Positions 37,091-48,740 of a stretch of 64,000 bases of DNA are shown one piece after another; the stretch's first letter is position 1; each line of letters opens with the position of its first letter. The position numbers and the translations under genes were made by a program. Origin of the DNA: Rhexocercosporidium sp. MPI-PUGE-AT-0058 (lineage: Eukaryota; Ascomycota; Leotiomycetes; Helotiales); NCBI GenBank assembly GCA_020746875.1, contig JAGTJL010000007.1:1426001-1490000 (forward strand). The letters run 5' to 3'. Under the pieces are notes generated by a model, which saw only the letters and a program-made list of their open reading frames with translations, searched no databases and was not told the origin of the DNA.

Positions 37091-39510
37091 CGTGAATGGT
37101 GGGAACAGAATAGACTTAATCGTACCTCTCTCGCAGAATATCGAAATTGAAGACAGAAGAGAAACGAGGGGGAACTGCAGCATATATGAAGAGCTATCTT
37201 TTGATTACCATCATTAGCAAGTCACAAAATGGGAGATCCTGGCTTATCGGTACGGCACAAGGGTGTAGATATGCAGCTTGGGGAAGCTTGCATTCAGCCG
37301 TGGAAAGCTTGTGCGGGACAAACCAGAAGAAGTGAAATAGTCTATCTTGACGAGCAAAGTGTATGCGCTCCTGGTTTGGTAGACTAGCTGCCAGATAGGC
37401 ACTAATCGAGTCTCTTCTAAACGTTCTCAAGATGGTGGTATCTGTCGGACCTAGACCAATACATCACCAATAGCAGTAGTTTGCATAAACTCTGCACGGT
37501 CACCTAGGAGTGATAGAACATGTAACTTCGTCCATAGTTCTAGAACAATCAAAGATGTACGAAATGACAATGTCGATGCATGATCTTATGGCAAGATCAA
37601 AGACTTAAAGTCACACCAGGAAGCCGATCTTCAAGAGTGGGGTCAACCACACGCACAGCCACAGAAGTGGGCAGCCAGCTTCTGATAAGAAATAAGAGGC
37701 AGCCGAGCCCGTATTGTATCCCGGATTATCAGGTATTTCTCTCTACCCAAATCTGGCAATGGCAGCATTAAGTTTGGCCAATCCGAATTTGTGCTTCCGG
37801 TATCTCGACTTTGATGCCGTCGTATTCTTGCCTGGTCTCGCTGCTTCGCCAACCCAATGCCAAGCTTTAATTGTACTGTACCTCTGTAATATCAACACTC
37901 TAGACGCCAATCTTGTTCCTCAGCGTATTGCACCCATCAGATGGGAACATCGCTTCGGCCCAAAGAAGTAAATATCGCTACCAGGATCCCCTCTTCCACG
38001 AACCGGCGCTCATTGTAGTTATTCAAGAATGTACACAGATACTGTGTCTTCATATCGCTCTGTTAGTGGGACTTCATCACGGCTTAGATAGCATTAGAAG
38101 CTTCCCTTCCATGGTAAATAGTACCCTACACGCGTGATGATGCAGACTTGATACTCGACAGTTCCATAGAACAGATTCCAGTCAATGAAGTCAAAGTCTA
38201 GGTCGATCGTAGAGGCGGATCTCCGAAGAAAGGTCCAAATCTTTAGATACGTAGTATGGTAGAGAGATATCGGCGTGCTGCATAAAAGATTGGTCCAACC
38301 AATCCAACTCCATTGTGCTCAAGACAACATCATCGCTCAATGAAGGTCTGAAATTGGGAACATCGCCCCGAAATATAAATGAGACACTTTTCACCACGGA
38401 TACGCACGCGTGCGGGGCAGGGCGAAGTTGTTGTTGACAAGATAGACTACCGCACGGGAAATGATCAGTATGTGTGTAGCGGTTTGGATCTTGATCTGAA
38501 AAGCTCGCTTGCCCGTTGGTTCTCAATAAGCTATCGCACCATAATGAAACCACTCTTGCGGCTCCTTAGAATGCCCGCTAAAAGTCAAGCTATCCGACAC
38601 GATAGCGTAGAAAAGCCTGAGAAGTAGAGCAATAGAACCGCGCACCAGGCCGTGCAAAGAGTTGATGACCGCCCGGGATAAGCAAGTTGACAATTAGCAT
38701 GTCTTCGACCACTCCCCAATCCCACAAATTTGCTTCGAGGATCGTGCTTTCCGTGCCGCGGGAGCCATACTTCTTTGGTGTTACGTACGAAGGCAATGTC
38801 CTGCTCGATGTTGTTGGTCGATTTGTGCTGCTGGGTGTGAGTGGATCTCTAGCTGTGGTAGGTACCAACGGAAGAGAATGGATCAATAATCCAGCGCAAT
38901 CATTGAATTTCCTAGAGGGCATATTCAGCGCCTGATGCCCGCACTGATGAGCGAGTTCCAATAGACCCGTAAAACGTAGGTGAGGGAACAGGACCATGCG
39001 GCCACCTAGGGAAGGAGGAGTAGGAACTCAGAAGGCAGGGAGAGAGCATCCCTTTGATTTCGAGATGCACGGCATGGTGAGCTGCTCCTTGTCCTATCTG
39101 TACTGCGGCTAGCCTAACTACGGGATTGGTGCATGAAGTTTATTCCCGCCTTTCCTCCTACCAAGCAGCACGTACACATGTGAATAGAAAGATCATGATA
39201 GGAATGTTTCTGCTACATAAAATGTCCGAATACAGCTTGCTCCTGATGCGGTCATACTTCCATATTCAATCTTGAAACACCCTGGCCATACGCCAAAGTT
39301 TCTTCATATTATTGTAGATCTGCTAACCCTCGTAGGATGCTTGCCGCTGGAGATCAAGGCAAGAACAAAGAAGGAGAAGAAGAAGTAGAGCAAGAAGAAA
39401 ACAAAACGGAAAACAAAACGCATTCGCCCATGAGCGACTCTCCGCTGCCGCTTCGTATTCCGCGAACGCACGCCAGACACCTCGTGTTCCAATGCGAATT
39501 TGTGAGCCAA
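37091..39510. other. Intergenic region between permease and NLR
   Basis: The permease promoter is at the left side and the NLR 3' flank at the right. A 135-codon minus-strand frame (38997-38590) and an overlapping 82-codon plus-strand frame (38687-38935) are both open but have no recognisable domain; a decayed gene is possible. An A/G-rich tract (GAAGAAGAAG, AAAACGGAAAAC) is at 39365-39425. Confidence 0.4.
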
Positions 39511-40068
39511 TCAAGGATCCTCGATGCTGGGTGAAATTCCTCCGAGTCTCCGAAGATCGTCTCGTTTGCTCCTGGACATTTCGGCGATCGGATGGATCGA
39601 TGTGTGCAAGATCTGGCAGAGATCATGACAGTGGGCGAGGGCTTGCTTGTAGTCTTTCTGCGCTTCCCAAAACTCTACGAATTGGTAGAGCGTAAAAATC
39701 CGGTCCTTCTGGTCGCCTTTGACAGACCCAGACTCGCGAATTCCACCCTGATAATGTTGGCGATCAAGTAAGTACACATATAGTTTCTCGGCTTCTTCAA
39801 ATTTACTTTGAGCAGTAAGAACTCGTGCCAGACGTCGTTTTGCAGACAGGACTCCGGGGTGATCTACACCGAGATTGCGCTCGGCAATTATCAGTCCTTT
39901 CCGTATTATATCTTCCGCCTCGTTATTGTTCCCTAGTAAGTGTTTGGTGACAGCGAGGTTGCACAAGGCCATTAACGTCCACGGTGCCTCTTTGCCCATG
40001 GTCCTGATGCGTCTTTCAACAACATCAAGCATCATTTCATGCGCCTCTTCATAGTACTGCTCTCCTAT
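39511..40068 (-). pseudogene. C-terminal TPR continuation of the NLR beyond an in-frame TAG
   Basis: Immediately after the TAG at 40071-40069 the same reading frame stays open for 185 codons and keeps TPR-like repeats: YYEEAHEMMLDVVERR, WTLMALCNLAVTKHLLGNNNEAEDI and VLSAKRRLARVLTAQSKFEEAEKLYVY. It ends at 39511. No frameshift is needed to join it to the upstream part. It is therefore the original C-terminus of the NLR, lost unless the stop is read through, spliced out or a sequence error. Confidence 0.8.
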
Positions 40069-43000
40069 CTATGGAATGACTACCGCCAGATGCTCTTTGG
40101 CCAGAATTGTTTTCTCGTGGTCGGGTCCCATTGTCGGATGTTTCAAAATGCCCTCCAGCGCTCTCGTATGTTGCTGCTTTGATTTGTTCCACTCAAATAC
40201 AGTCCAATACAATGAGCCAAGGTTGTCGACAGAGCATAGCGTGTCTTGGTGCTCCGGTCCACACACCACGTGTCTTCCTTCAACAGCTTTTTGCAATAGC
40301 TCTTGCGCTTCAAGAAATCGACCTTGGAACTTTCGTATCACCCCCAACTCGTCCATCACGCTTAGCGTCGTCTGGTGCATGCCACCCAGCTCCCTCTTCG
40401 CAGCTGCAAACACGTCTTCAGTCAGAACAGCCGCATCATTAAAGCGACCACCACCAAGCCAATACGTCTTGGCCAGAAAAATGGAACTGCGCATCGACAG
40501 GCTATGCTCTAAGCCTAAGTTGGGCACGAGGTAGTCCCTTACAGCTTCTTGAAGAATCTGTGCTTCACTGTACCGACCACAGAGAAAGTATATGTAGCTG
40601 AATTTTGCTGATTGTTTGGCTTGAGCCTGGTTCTTGACTACCGTGTCAGGAGTTGCTTGGACGACTGGAAACAGGCTCCTTGGTGGTCGACGTGACCTCA
40701 CATTGCTATTGATCGTGGCAATAATTTCACGTCTGCGATCGCGAAGATATATCAGATGAAGCAGGCAACTCCTTTGCAATTCAACCTCCTGTAGGGTTGG
40801 AGTCCCGTTGTTTGGTAGTATGATCGATTGTTCCAAAGTATTGGCTGCGGCTTGAGACCAGGCGGCTTGTTCCCCCAGCGTCATTTGAGGCCTCGACCTC
40901 ACCCAATCATGAATGAGAGGATGTACTGAATAGGTATCACGTTCTTCGTAATGTGTTGCAAGTGACCACTGTTGCAGCACGTGCAGAGCCATCCGGAGCC
41001 ATTTCTTAAAGTCTCTGAGGACCATGTCATCGTCCGAAGGGTTTTGCATGACTTGTCGCAGCATGGTGGGTAGTGTGGGAGGACTGCGGTCCTTCAAAAA
41101 TTCTGTTCGTAGTGCAAACCTTAACTCATTGATGAAAACAGTCCACGAGTCTGTGGCTCCCGACTCTTCTCTTTCCAGCTTTAGCCGCTTTTCTGCTTCG
41201 ACTTCCTTCCCTGGATTTACAGCAGCTGCTTCCAACATATCAAATCGTATATCCTCCCGGTCAAAAAAGGCAAAGATCTTCAGAAGCTCAATGGCATCTT
41301 GATTTTCCTCTGTCCTAGATTCCTCCAGTCTCGAATATATGAGTTCGTAGGATGAGTACACCCCGAAGTACACGTCATTACTTTTGTCGGTGGCTACCGA
41401 GCCTTTCTTCTTGGATTCTTTCCGTAATCTTGCCAGAGCGTCCTGGAAGCACCCCAAGTACTCATAAAGTCTGCACAGGCCCTTGGAGATAGCGGTCGCT
41501 GCATGGACGAGGCCCAAGGGTAGGTACCCAAGTGCTTTCGCAATTGTATCCGCAAAAGCCTTTGTTGATTCGGACCATGGCTCCTTGATACGCGCGCGTC
41601 TCAGTAACAGTTCGATGGCAGAATCTTGCTCCAGGGTATTGAAAGTGAACCACTTTTGACCGATGTTCCCATGTCTGATGTTCTCACGGACACGAGTCGT
41701 GATCAGTATGAAGCCACGCTTGCCCTCGGGAAAGAACTCGTCGATTTCAAGGTCAGGATCATCTACATTATCAATGATGAGCAGCCAGGATTGGTCTTCA
41801 CTTAGACTCGAAAGCCAGCTCTTTGCGGCGCGCTCGTTGAGTGCGACACCCGCAATTTCAGCGATAGTTTTGAAGCTCTGGTTTGCCGTCTCACGCGAGG
41901 CGCCATTGATGGAGAAAACACCCCAGAATCTAGTCAAGAGCTATTAGCCACTAGAGTATTGCCTTCGAGGAGCCGATCCCCATACTTCTCACGGTTGAGT
42001 TCTGCAAACCTGCAACAGAATTGGGTCTTCCCAGAGCCACCCAATCCTTCCACTACAAACCGCTTTTGTATGGTATGTTGATGAGGAGAGGTGGTGTGCT
42101 CCAGGGTGCTGGTCAATTCCTGTAGATATGCAGTCCGGCCCGTGTAGAAACTGCCTACTGGTTTTGGGACAGTGAAAGTCCTGTTCAGTGGTTTGGTGGC
42201 TATCTTGGCGGCGGTAGCCATGGCCAGTCGAAGCTATATATTGTGAATCGTCAGGTATGAAAGGCACAAGCAGGAACCGAGAATGGGTGGAGAAATCAAC
42301 AAACTTCATTACTGGGCTCCGCTCCGGCGACGGATATGAGCCGCTTCAGCTGATTTTGCAACTGGAAGTGATGAGCGTCTACCGTCTCTGCCAGGTTATT
42401 TATGGCCAAGCCGTTTCCACTGTGGGTGTCTTTTGTGTAGATTCTGTCGAAGTTATTACTACGTTATTTCTCAGCTTGACTAAGTAACTCACATATTCAG
42501 CGCAATCAACATGGTTGATAGGATGATCTGATGAGTGTGAAGCTCATGACGAATCTTCGTGATCTCAAGATCAACACTTTCCTTCCGCATCGTCCTTTTC
42601 AAGCTTAGCAGTTTGGAGGGCTTGCTCTGCTGTGACTCGACGGAAACTGGAGAGCACGAAGACCGAAATTCCTTCCTGTCGTCCACTTCGGCATTCTCAA
42701 TGTCTTTGGGAAGAACCACACCTTCAGGCCTCGACTGATCCTCCACAGGATTTTTTGAACGACCGAGGATCGTCTTCCTTGCTCCTTCTCCTTTCCCATT
42801 AGCAATAAAATTGAGCCTTTCTTCCAATCTGCGCAGTGCCCTCACGCAATCTTCTCGAGTACTTTCAATCGCAGCCCACACCTCTATCGCCTTGGCAGGT
42901 TGACATCCGTTAAAGCTCTCTTCGGAATCACGCTTCAAAGTGGTGAGCGTCGCATCGATCTTTATCAGGGCCTCAATCTCATCCTCCAGAGACCGCGTGT

Positions 43001-43112
43001 CCTCGTAGATGGCCTTTGTAGCCTGTTGTATATTGCGCAGATAGTTGGACACCTTCCAAAGAACATCTACCAATCCGATCGCAGCGGCAGTGGTAGAGAA
43101 TAGCTCCATCAT
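40069..43112 (-). CDS. Fungal NLR: HeLo-like N-terminus, NB-ARC, TPR
   Basis: STAND-class immune or incompatibility-type receptor. Exons on the minus strand: 43112-42493, 42443-42305, 42233-41986 and 41929-40069; phases agree throughout, giving 955 aa to the TAG. The N-terminus (MMELFSTTAAAIGLVDVLWK...SLEDEIEAL) resembles the HeLo-like N-terminal domain of fungal STAND proteins. NB-ARC signatures: VGSFYTGR entry, P-loop GLGGSGKTQ (Lys at residue about 322), SWLLIIDNVDD (Walker B), LITTRV and LGYLPLGLVHAA (GLPL-like). TPR-type repeats with many Glu/Ala/Leu then follow, e.g. FQGRFLEAQELLQKAVEGR. Intron 2 uses GTTTGT as donor, chosen because it alone keeps the frame. The start is the first in-frame ATG (43112). 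The gene is divergent from the P450. Confidence 0.87.
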
Positions 43113-43758
43113 GCCAATATGGTCATCGGACTGCAACCGGTGCAGCTTGGTGTCAAGGTGGGCAAACTCATTGAAATACTACCTATAGAGAAAGCCTCAC
43201 TCAGAGAATCTCCGAAGGAAATATCTGCGAGGGTTGCGAGCATTAGCCTCCCCTGACATCTTGTACATGGGGAATCCAATAGCTCTCGACTTCTCTTCTA
43301 AGCTAGCACAGCGTCTAGCATAGGTCTCGCCCAGCCCGCAAGGCAATCATAAGATAGACTGTGCTTCTCACCCTCGTGTTACCACTCGACAGGACAAACA
43401 AAGACGATCACTTCTCAGCCGTTAGTGTGTCTTAGGTCATGTCTAGCTGGGAGCTCGAATGTCCTTTGCATGACGGGTTGGGTGGCAACTGGGCTGAGCC
43501 GTGAGTGAGTTGAGGTGAGGAAGGTGTGTCGGGTACAGACAGTTTCTGCGACGGCCAACAAGGGATGGCCGTGTTGTGTAAGTTCTGTGGACCAGAGGTG
43601 TGCAAGGCATCACATTCCAAATATCCCAAACATTCCCAACATTCCCAACATTCCTTCGCTTTTCAGGGCTAGAGTCACTTGGATCCACGGAATGATATTT
43701 ATCGCCCGCACCGCCGCTTCAGCCTCTTGCTCGTCGTTTCTTGAACACTCGAGGCACC
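43113..43758. promoter_or_regulatory. Shared 646-bp upstream region of NLR and P450
   Basis: Start codons of two divergent genes lie at 43112 (minus) and 43759 (plus), so this stretch must contain both promoters. No clear TATA box was seen. A CATTCCCAA repeat lies at 43625-43654, about 105 bp from the P450 start. Confidence 0.55.
43625..43654. repeat. CATTCCCAA 9-bp tandem repeat
   Basis: Three adjoining units of CATTCCCAA, the first with one extra A before it and the last cut short. The position, just upstream of the P450, could affect its promoter. Confidence 0.75.
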
Positions 43759-45626
43759 ATGTTCGACTCAAGCACCAAATTTCTCCTCTTTCTCCTCCCT
43801 GCTCTTGTCAGTGCTGCGATTTATATCCGGGTCGCGAAAGCCCATAGAGTGAGTAGACTCTCGAATTCACATCCTGAGCCGACAGACGAGCGGAGCAGCG
43901 GAATGACAGTCAAACACAGGCAGACATTGAGTACATCAACACGTTCCATTGCATGCCGTTGAAAAGACTGCCATACAAATGGCCTTTTGCGCTCGATTTG
44001 CTGTGGGAGGCATACAACCATGCTGTCGATGGACGCATCCTTCGGTTTTTCACCATGCTTATTACTCCGCTGCCACCGACTTTCGAGCAAAAGCTCCTCG
44101 GTACTCGAGGAATAGACACCATCGACCCGAAAATCATCGAAGCGATTTTATCAACCCAGTTCAAAGGTAATGATGTCTCGTCATTCGGTGCACTTCAAAT
44201 ACACACGCTGATGCGATATGCGAAGGTTTTGGAATGGGTGATAGACCGGCAGTATGGAAGCCATTCATTGGACCAGGGATTTTTACCCAAGACGGGAACG
44301 ACTGGAAGCACTCCCGAGATCTTCTTCGGCCTCTGTTTATGTCGCGACGTGCTGAAAACTTCCTCGAGATCCAGGAATCAGCAGAAGCGCTTGTCAAGTG
44401 TATTCCCGACGGCAAGATTGTAGACTTTCAGCCTTTGATGTTCGGCTTCACACTTGATACCACAATGTATCTGCTCTTTGGCAGAGCGATCAGATCGTTG
44501 GGGGACGGAAACAAAGAGGCGAAAGCTTTTGGTGAAGCATTCCGTATCTCCCAGGAATATCTCTCTCACCGAGGTCGGCTCGGGCCTCTCCATTGGTTAT
44601 TGAATCCGAAAAGGTTTCGGGACTCAAACGCAGTCGTGCACAAATGGATCGACAAAGAAATTGAAGAAGCTCTCAATGATTACAACTCGAGCCGGAATAG
44701 CGCGGAATCCCGTATGGCAACCAACTATGGCTTCCTCGGAAACTTGCTGGGTGATACTCAAGATCCCAAGGTTTTGAGAGATGCTTTGTTGAATGTCCTG
44801 CTCGCCGGGAGAGACACAACTGGATGCCTGCTGACCTGGACTATGCGTTTACTTGTCAAGCATGAAAGGGTGATGAGTAAGTTGAAGGACGAAGTTCGGA
44901 GAATTGTGGGCGTTGGGAGCGAGGCTAGGACCCCAGACAGAAACGATATCAAGAAAATGCAGTATCTTTCGTACATCCTCAAAGAAGGTAAGCTTGCAGA
45001 TCCTGTAACCTCCGATTCCCATATTCTAATTCAACCCCCTCGTTCAGTCCTCCGTCTCTACCCATCCGTTCCCATAAACTCTCGTACGGCCATTAAAACG
45101 ACAGTGCTGCCGACTGGAGGTGGACCCGATAGCACCAGCCCTATACTCGTGAAGGAAGGAACTCCAGTTGGTTATGCCGTTTATGCCATGCATCGGCGAA
45201 AGGAATTGTACGGGAACGATGCCGAGCTCTTTCGCCCCGAGAGATGGGACCCACAAGAAGATACCAACAGCATCGACCTGAAGAACATTGGGTGGGGATA
45301 TCTGCCATTTAACGGCGGTCCCCGCACATGTATCGGCCGTAAGTTTGTCTATCTTCTTCCCACTGATCCCTCTTCTGCCTGGCTATACCCTTCATGATGT
45401 TCAATGCAACCCTTGCTCACAGACCATATCTGCAGAAGATTTCGCCTTCCTTGAGTCGAGCTATGTGGTCGTCAGACTCTTGCAGGAGTTTCGGAGCTTC
45501 GAGTGTGATCCAGCTCGACCGATGCCAGCACCTGGGCAGGAGAGACAGGACGTCACGCTGGTTCTGGCGAGCGGCGATGGATGCTGGATTCGTGCCCGAG
45601 CATACCTAGGTGCCACCGAGGGATAG
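43759..45626 (+). CDS. Cytochrome P450, CYP52-like (fatty acid/alkane hydroxylase type)
   Basis: ER-bound monooxygenase. Exons: 43759-43848, 43920-44166, 44226-44987, 45048-45338 and 45436-45626, giving 526 aa with consistent phases. Residues 7-24 (KFLLFLLPALVSAAIYIR) form the membrane anchor. EAILSTQFK leads to the block GPGIFTQDGNDWKHSR, which is typical of the CYP52/539 group. The I-helix oxygen-binding motif is AGRDTT, the K-helix ExxR is EVLR, the PERF-type motif is FRPERW, and the heme loop is FNGGPRTCIG, with the ligand Cys at residue 461. Family members mostly act on the terminal carbon of alkanes or fatty acids, but the substrate cannot be read from sequence. The last exon joins at CIGQDFAFLE, chosen from the internal TGCAG acceptor, not from the earlier CACAG. 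Confidence 0.95.
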
Positions 45627-46013
45627 AGAGTGGGCAGAGGGGATGGGAAAGAGGAGGCAAAGAGGATGAAAGGGGGGCTTCCTTGAAAGCACGTGTAATT
45701 GAGAGGGAGGGGTATGGACTGGAATGACGGACTCGGACTCAGTTATCGCGCGAATTAACAAACAGAACATCAATGAGTCTACAAATACCCGAAGAAGAAT
45801 GAAAGGCAGAACAATTCTACGTAATAGTGACTGAACGGACCAGGAAGCGAGAATAAACGAAGGGATGGAAGAATAAAGGGATGAGTGGAGGTCGAGATAG
45901 AGTTTGGGCGAAGGGCTGACCGAAATGAACCCCACCCGTACCACTACTGCAAGTTAGGTACTGGACGTAAGATTATAATACTGTAAACTTAACCTGCCTC
46001 CCGTCTTCCTGTA
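45627..46013. other. P450 3' flank up to the transposon
   Basis: A purine-rich plus strand (GGGAAAGAGGAGG, GATGGAAGAATAAAGGGATG) with no gene. A 112-codon antisense frame over the P450 end has no domain and is taken as chance. The transposon target TA is at 46012-46013. Confidence 0.5.
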
Positions 46014-46095
46014 ATTGTGGGATCGGAGACCACCACCTTCCGGCAAAGCTGCGCCTTCAGGTAGGGCACACCAAAAAGTAAAAAAACACCAAAAA
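46014..46095 (+). repeat. Left terminal inverted repeat of the transposon
   Basis: Matches the reverse complement of 48359-48440 except at three positions (46058 C/T, 46063 A/G, 46090 C/T). Its inner part is the A-rich CACCAAAAAGTAAAAAAACA. Confidence 0.9.
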
Positions 46096-46817
46096 GTAAG
46101 ATTTTTGCCCTGAAAATAACTACTTTAAATGCATCGCGACTTATAATTATGCAAACAACAAAACACTAATTAATTTAACTTATATGCCCAATCTCAATAG
46201 AATCGATCAATTGCTTCTTAATCACCGTGTTACTGAATAGCTGTAAAGGCACGAATGCGCCGACGAGCTCTTTCCTACTATAAAACCTACAATTTATCAC
46301 CGTCTACTTTTAAATCAAATAGAATCTTAGTGTATTTAACTCTCCATTTAATATAAATATCAATAACGTCTTAAACTGGGCCGCCAGCTTCCCAAATTTC
46401 ACCTTTATGTTTAACGTACTATTCTAAAGGCTTCCAAACCTCCTTTCCAAAGTAACTGGCTCGAGAGCGTAAACCAGCACAAGTAATAACTTTCCCAAGC
46501 TCTTAAACAGCTATTTTAATAGCTTCTTTGCGCTGTATTTACTGCTCTCAATCTACAGCTTATGATTCGGCCTTCTGCTGTCGATTCTTCTCTTTAGCTA
46601 AGGTTCGAGCCACCTTTTCAGCTTTAAGAGCTTCCGTACGAAGTTGTCGTTAAGAGGCCATATTAACTACGTCTCTCTCACCTTCACGAAGCCATTCCTT
46701 TGTAATTCTCTCTTATATTTATGCCCTCGCGTCTCCAAATCGAATTACACCACTCTTTTAAACGTATCGTGAACTCCTTGCCTTCAATTTTGCCTTATTG
46801 CGATTGTGTTCTTATTA

Positions 46818-48263
46818 TTAAAGCTCGTGTTCTTCGATCAACTTGATTTCGGTGGCTTTTCGAGCAATATAATCGTGGAAAGCGCAAAGAGACGACGAAT
46901 AAGAAGGCGTTAAAGGACAAAGAGAATTAATATGGTCTTCGATTCGTTGTTCGAGGTAAGCTTCGTGTGTACGGCGCGTACGTGTATTCAGAGGTTGTTG
47001 AAAAAGTCTAAGAGGAGGAGTAGAAGGAGGGGTTAAAGTCGAAGTCGAAGAGTTAGGTAAGAGTTCCATTTGCACTATTTAAGACTGAGAATAGCTCTCA
47101 AATACGCTCATCTTATCGAATACAACTTTTGGGTTGTAAGGAAATAAGCCTACTTTTCGCCAGCCTCCGCGAATGTTTCGTTGCGTCATTGTTTGTTAAT
47201 AAATTAATTTCCAAGCTGCGAAGAAGTCCACGCGATCGAACGAGAAATCTCTATACCGAATCGAGTCGTATAATTCGTTTTAATGATATGCCTTTATAGA
47301 ACTAAATACGCCAACGTCGAGGGGTTGCAAGAGGTGTGTCGAATGTAAAAGGAAAAGGAACGGTAATATTCGGTGTTTCTAAGCAAAGACCTTAAAATAA
47401 TCGGAAAGGTAAGAGCTATAGCCGTCCATTACGAGTACTCTCCATCGCTAACCGAGCTGTTAATTAACGTTTATTGATCTTTCGAAGTGCTCTAGCCATT
47501 AATAGGTAAGTCTATCGTTAGTAAAGCCAGTAGGGGAAACTGCGAGTATAACATCGTCGGGAATATCGTTGTCAAATAGCTTTTCCTTTATTACCTCTCC
47601 TTTGAGAATCAAAAACGACTCGATATACTTCCCCGCGGCAGAAACGCACTCTAAAGAAGTAATCGATTCTCTATTATCGAGATCTACGAGATATACAGCT
47701 TTTACGTCTGCAGGAACAATAACTAAACGACCCCTTAAACAACCAATTCGGAAGCCAACTTTGTCGAAATTCCACACGTCTTTTTATTAAATATTAAACT
47801 CTGCGAGTATTAATTTGAAATCGTCGAAATGATACTAAATCTCTTCGTGTTGATGGCAAGCTTTCCTTTCAGCTTAAAGAGTTTTCGATCGGAGGTTCTT
47901 AAAGAGTTGTTTATTACGCTGTAACCATCGTTTTGCCTATTCCTTTAAGACTATACGCTGACCTTTACTTTATATAATTAGGTTTACAGTAGCGACGATG
48001 TCAGCTTTCCCTAGGGGCATTCCAATTCGTACTAAATACCACATATATCTCTTCAATCCTTCGTCTTCAGCTGCATTCAATCGACTATTATGGCCCCCTC
48101 GATTCTTTGGTTTCACTCCTTACACGCGACGATATAGCGTTTAATACGCGACGTTATATATACGCGCGAGCTTTGCAAGGTGAGGTTTTGGTAAAGGAGA
48201 AGAGTTATACTTTACAAGAGCTTTCTCAATTCGCTTTTCTTGGACATAATCAAATGGAGGCAT
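46818..48263 (-). pseudogene. Dead Fot1/pogo DDE transposase
   Basis: The traced frame begins with ATG at 48263 (MPPFDYVQEKRIEKAL), a helix-turn-helix (Psq/CENP-B) region. The catalytic core has WNFDKVGF (first Asp), MDGYSSYL (second Asp) and QPLDVGVF (third Asp), giving the D-D-D pattern of the family, and AVSPTGFTNDRL is the usual GWT-like segment. An intact C-terminal piece (47075-46818) ends EEHEL. All pieces checked share one reading frame, and it is broken only by several TAA/TAG codons. A further Lys/Ala-rich tail may extend to about 46560. Confidence 0.88.
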
Positions 48264-48358
48264 CTTAAAAACGCGTTTAGAGTGGAAATCACAAGAAAAA
48301 GACGCGTTACATTAGTGGTACACTAAAGTTTAGTGGCAGTACTAGTAAAAAAAATGTC

Positions 48359-48440
48359 TTTTTAGTGTTTTTTTACTTTTTGGTGTGCCCCACCTAAAGG
48401 CGCAGCTTTGCCGGAAGGTGGTGGTCTCCGATCCCACAAT
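48359..48440 (-). repeat. Right terminal inverted repeat of the transposon
   Basis: Reverse complement of the left repeat with three mismatches; the element ends at CACAAT, followed by the flanking TA. Confidence 0.9.
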
Positions 48441-48580
48441 TATCTCACTTCCCTTCCCTTCCAATTCCCTTCCCTTTACTTACGCTCTCTCTACCTCACT
48501 GCGCTGCCCCCTTTCTCTTCCTCGTTCTCCACACTCCGAATACCTGCTTCGGAAGTGCTTTGGCTAGCTGGTATTCTAAG

Positions 48581-48740
48581 TACGGAAGGGGGTTTTCAGT
48601 GGGTCTCGCCCCCCCTTGTACGGCATTAAGGTAATTCTTCCAACAACAGTTTGAAATTCTAGAATTTTCTCCACAAGTTTCCTCATATGTTAAGGCAGAA
48701 ACAGGGGGGGTCGAGACCCACTGAAAACCCCCTTCCGTAC
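48581..48740. mobile_element. MITE-like element, 160 bp
   Basis: Inverted arms of about 37 bp (48581-48618 and 48702-48740) begin TACGGAAGGGGGTTTTCAGT and face each other around an 83-bp AT-rich centre. The outermost TA on each side fits a Tc1/mariner target duplication. There is no coding capacity. The arm sequence differs from the neighbouring transposon's, so it is a separate family. Confidence 0.75.

Larger units (their letters stand above)
46014..48440 (-). mobile_element. Fot1/pogo-type Tc1-mariner transposon, RIP-degraded
   Basis: A 2,427-bp class II element. Its ends are nearly identical inverted repeats of about 82 bp starting ATTGTGGGATCGGAG, and it is flanked on each side by TA (46012-46013 and 48441-48442), the target duplication of Tc1/mariner elements. 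The interior is distinctly AT-rich and encodes a dead transposase on the minus strand. Differences between the two repeats are transitions (C/T, A/G), which fits RIP. No second copy is in the window. Confidence 0.9.

Noticed and set aside
38590..38997. Overlapping open frames on both strands between the permease and NLR
   Set aside because: Neither has a family motif; could be a relic gene, but the evidence is too weak.
40057..40083. 15-bp GTAG...ATAG segment as an intron removing the NLR stop
   Set aside because: Far shorter than the shortest introns of these fungi, with no branch point room; kept only as a remark in the finding.
45606..45944. 112-codon frame antisense to the P450 end
   Set aside because: Hydrophobic and Ser/Pro-rich only because the opposite strand is purine-rich; the P450 on the other strand explains part of it.
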